Below, piece by piece: positions 5,715 through 6,482 of a DNA stretch of 6,482 nt. The position numbers were made by a program, and so were the translations under genes. Positions within the stretch are counted from its first letter, which is position 1. The number at the start of each line of letters is the position of its first letter. The notes under the pieces were generated by a model. That model had not been told where the DNA came from. It did not search any database and worked only from the letters and a program-made list of their open reading frames with translations. The DNA is from Nitrospirota bacterium (GTDB taxonomy: Bacteria; Nitrospirota; Thermodesulfovibrionia; Thermodesulfovibrionales; JdFR-86), in assembly GCA_030667205.1 (NCBI GenBank), contig DAOUWH010000094.1, forward strand, positions 1 through 6,482. The letters run 5' to 3'.

Positions 5715-6455
5715 GTGGAGTTTAAAGGACAGTCCGCGCTCGTTACCGGAGGCGCAAGGGGTATTGGAAAATCCGTTGCCGGTGCACTCGCCGCAAAGGG
5801 CGTGAACGTAGCCATCGCGGATATCGATGAGGCTGCGGCAAAGGAGACCGCCGGCGAGATAGAGGCCACGGGCGTCAAGACGATGGCCGCCAAAATGGAC
5901 GTCTCAAACGCCGACGACGTGGCCAGGGTCATCTCCGGGGTCAAGGAGAAGTTCGAGAGGCTCGACATCCTCGTCAATAACGCAGGCATCACCCGCGACG
6001 GCCTCCTCATGAGGATGAAGGAGGAGGACTGGGACAGCGTAATCGCCATCAACCTGAAGAGCGTGTTCCTGTGTTCGAAGGAGGCCGTTAAGGTTATGGC
6101 CAAACAGCGCTACGGGAGGATTATAAACATCGCTTCCGTGGTCGCCTTCATGGGAAACCCCGGCCAGGCCAACTACTCGGCCTCGAAGGCGGGCATAGTG
6201 GGCCTTACCAAGACCACGGCAAGGGAATACGCATCCAGGGGCATTACGGCAAACGCAGTGGCGCCTGGCTTTATTATGACCGCCATGACAGACGCCCTTC
6301 CTGAAAACGTAAAGGAGGAGATGAAGCGCGTCATACCGCTTGGGGCGTTCGGCACGCCGGAGGACGTAGCCAGCTGTGTTGTGTTCCTTGCCTCGCCCGA
6401 GGCGGGATACATAACCGGCCAGGTCCTTCACGTAAACGGCGGCATGTACATGTAA
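5715..6455 (+). CDS. fabG: 3-oxoacyl-[acyl-carrier-protein] reductase FabG
   Basis: This is a complete short-chain dehydrogenase/reductase of 246 residues, the normal FabG length. It catalyses NAD(P)H-dependent reduction of beta-ketoacyl-ACP to beta-hydroxyacyl-ACP in type II fatty-acid elongation in the cytoplasm. Motifs are the Rossmann glycine motif TGGARGIG at 11-18, the Asp62-Val63 adenine contact, NNAG at 88-91, and the catalytic tetrad Asn113, Ser141, Tyr154 and Lys158 (YSASK). PGFIMTAM is at 184-191, followed by the usual FabG ending with YITGQVLHVNGG. Start GTG 5715 has GGAG at 5702-5705, 9 bases upstream. It is the first gene after the divergent promoter region, and a strong ribosome binding site follows its stop, suggesting a fabG-led operon. 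Asp36 at the end of the second strand together with Arg15 leaves NADH versus NADPH preference open. Another SDR activity is possible but less likely, given the closeness to FabG throughout. Confidence 0.92.
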   Translation: MEFKGQSALVTGGARGIGKSVAGALAAKGVNVAIADIDEAAAKETAGEIEATGVKTMAAKMDVSNADDVARVISGVKEKFERLDILVNNAGITRDGLLMRMKEEDWDSVIAINLKSVFLCSKEAVKVMAKQRYGRIINIASVVAFMGNPGQANYSASKAGIVGLTKTTAREYASRGITANAVAPGFIMTAMTDALPENVKEEMKRVIPLGAFGTPEDVASCVVFLASPEAGYITGQVLHVNGGMYM

Positions 6456-6473
6456 CCATATATAGAGGATAAT

Positions 6474-6482
6474 AAAGGAGGA
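6474..6482 (+). promoter_or_regulatory. Strong ribosome binding site for the gene beyond the window
   Basis: AAAGGAGGA, nearly the full anti-16S complement, ends the window 19-27 bases after the fabG stop. It implies a highly translated downstream gene in the same operon. acpP is the common neighbour of fabG, but none of its coding sequence is visible. Confidence 0.7.

Noticed and set aside
5904..6431. Minus-strand ORF of 175 residues opposite fabG
   Set aside because: Antisense shadow; fabG on the plus strand is complete and highly conserved.

Overview
The window is GC-rich bacterial DNA with dense coding. Codon use (frequent ATA for Ile and AGG for Arg in GC-rich genes, several GTG starts, strong AGGAGG-type ribosome binding sites) and the gene families suggest a Gram-negative environmental bacterium of the Deltaproteobacteria/Nitrospirota type. 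This is a low-confidence impression, because no rRNA or other marker is present.

Layout. Bases 1-1616 are a plus-strand unit. It holds the C-terminal end of a small integral membrane protein (3-209), a DRG/OBG-like GTPase with a C-terminal TGS domain that starts on the next base (210-1175), and an orphan, probably extracytoplasmic beta-sandwich domain that starts at or within the GTPase stop codon (about 1172-1573). A textbook rho-independent terminator (1584-1616) closes the unit. Bases 1617-1849 are a non-coding leader with candidate promoters and hairpins. They precede a monocistronic, full-length P2A (SERCA-like) calcium-transporting P-type ATPase (1850-4546). Convergent with it on the minus strand is an ATP-cone plus Mrr-like PD-(D/E)XK nuclease (4615-5451, with a possible start at 5523). 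The divergent intergenic region at 5524-5714 carries a consensus promoter with overlapping dyad symmetry for the nuclease, and an extended -10 promoter for fabG (5715-6455). The window ends exactly on a strong ribosome binding site for the next gene. After fabG that gene is often acpP, but it is not visible here.

How the genes fit together. This is mostly housekeeping: a ribosome- or RNA-associated GTPase candidate, calcium efflux, and the beta-ketoacyl-ACP reductase step of fatty-acid synthesis. I do not see a clear multi-gene new system. The parts most worth a second look are the orphan Ig-like domain without a secretion signal placed behind a cytoplasmic GTPase, the GTPase's altered G3 motif (DIPP), and the orphan ATP-cone nuclease with its palindromic promoter region. 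No tRNA, rRNA, CRISPR array, insertion sequence or attachment site was found.
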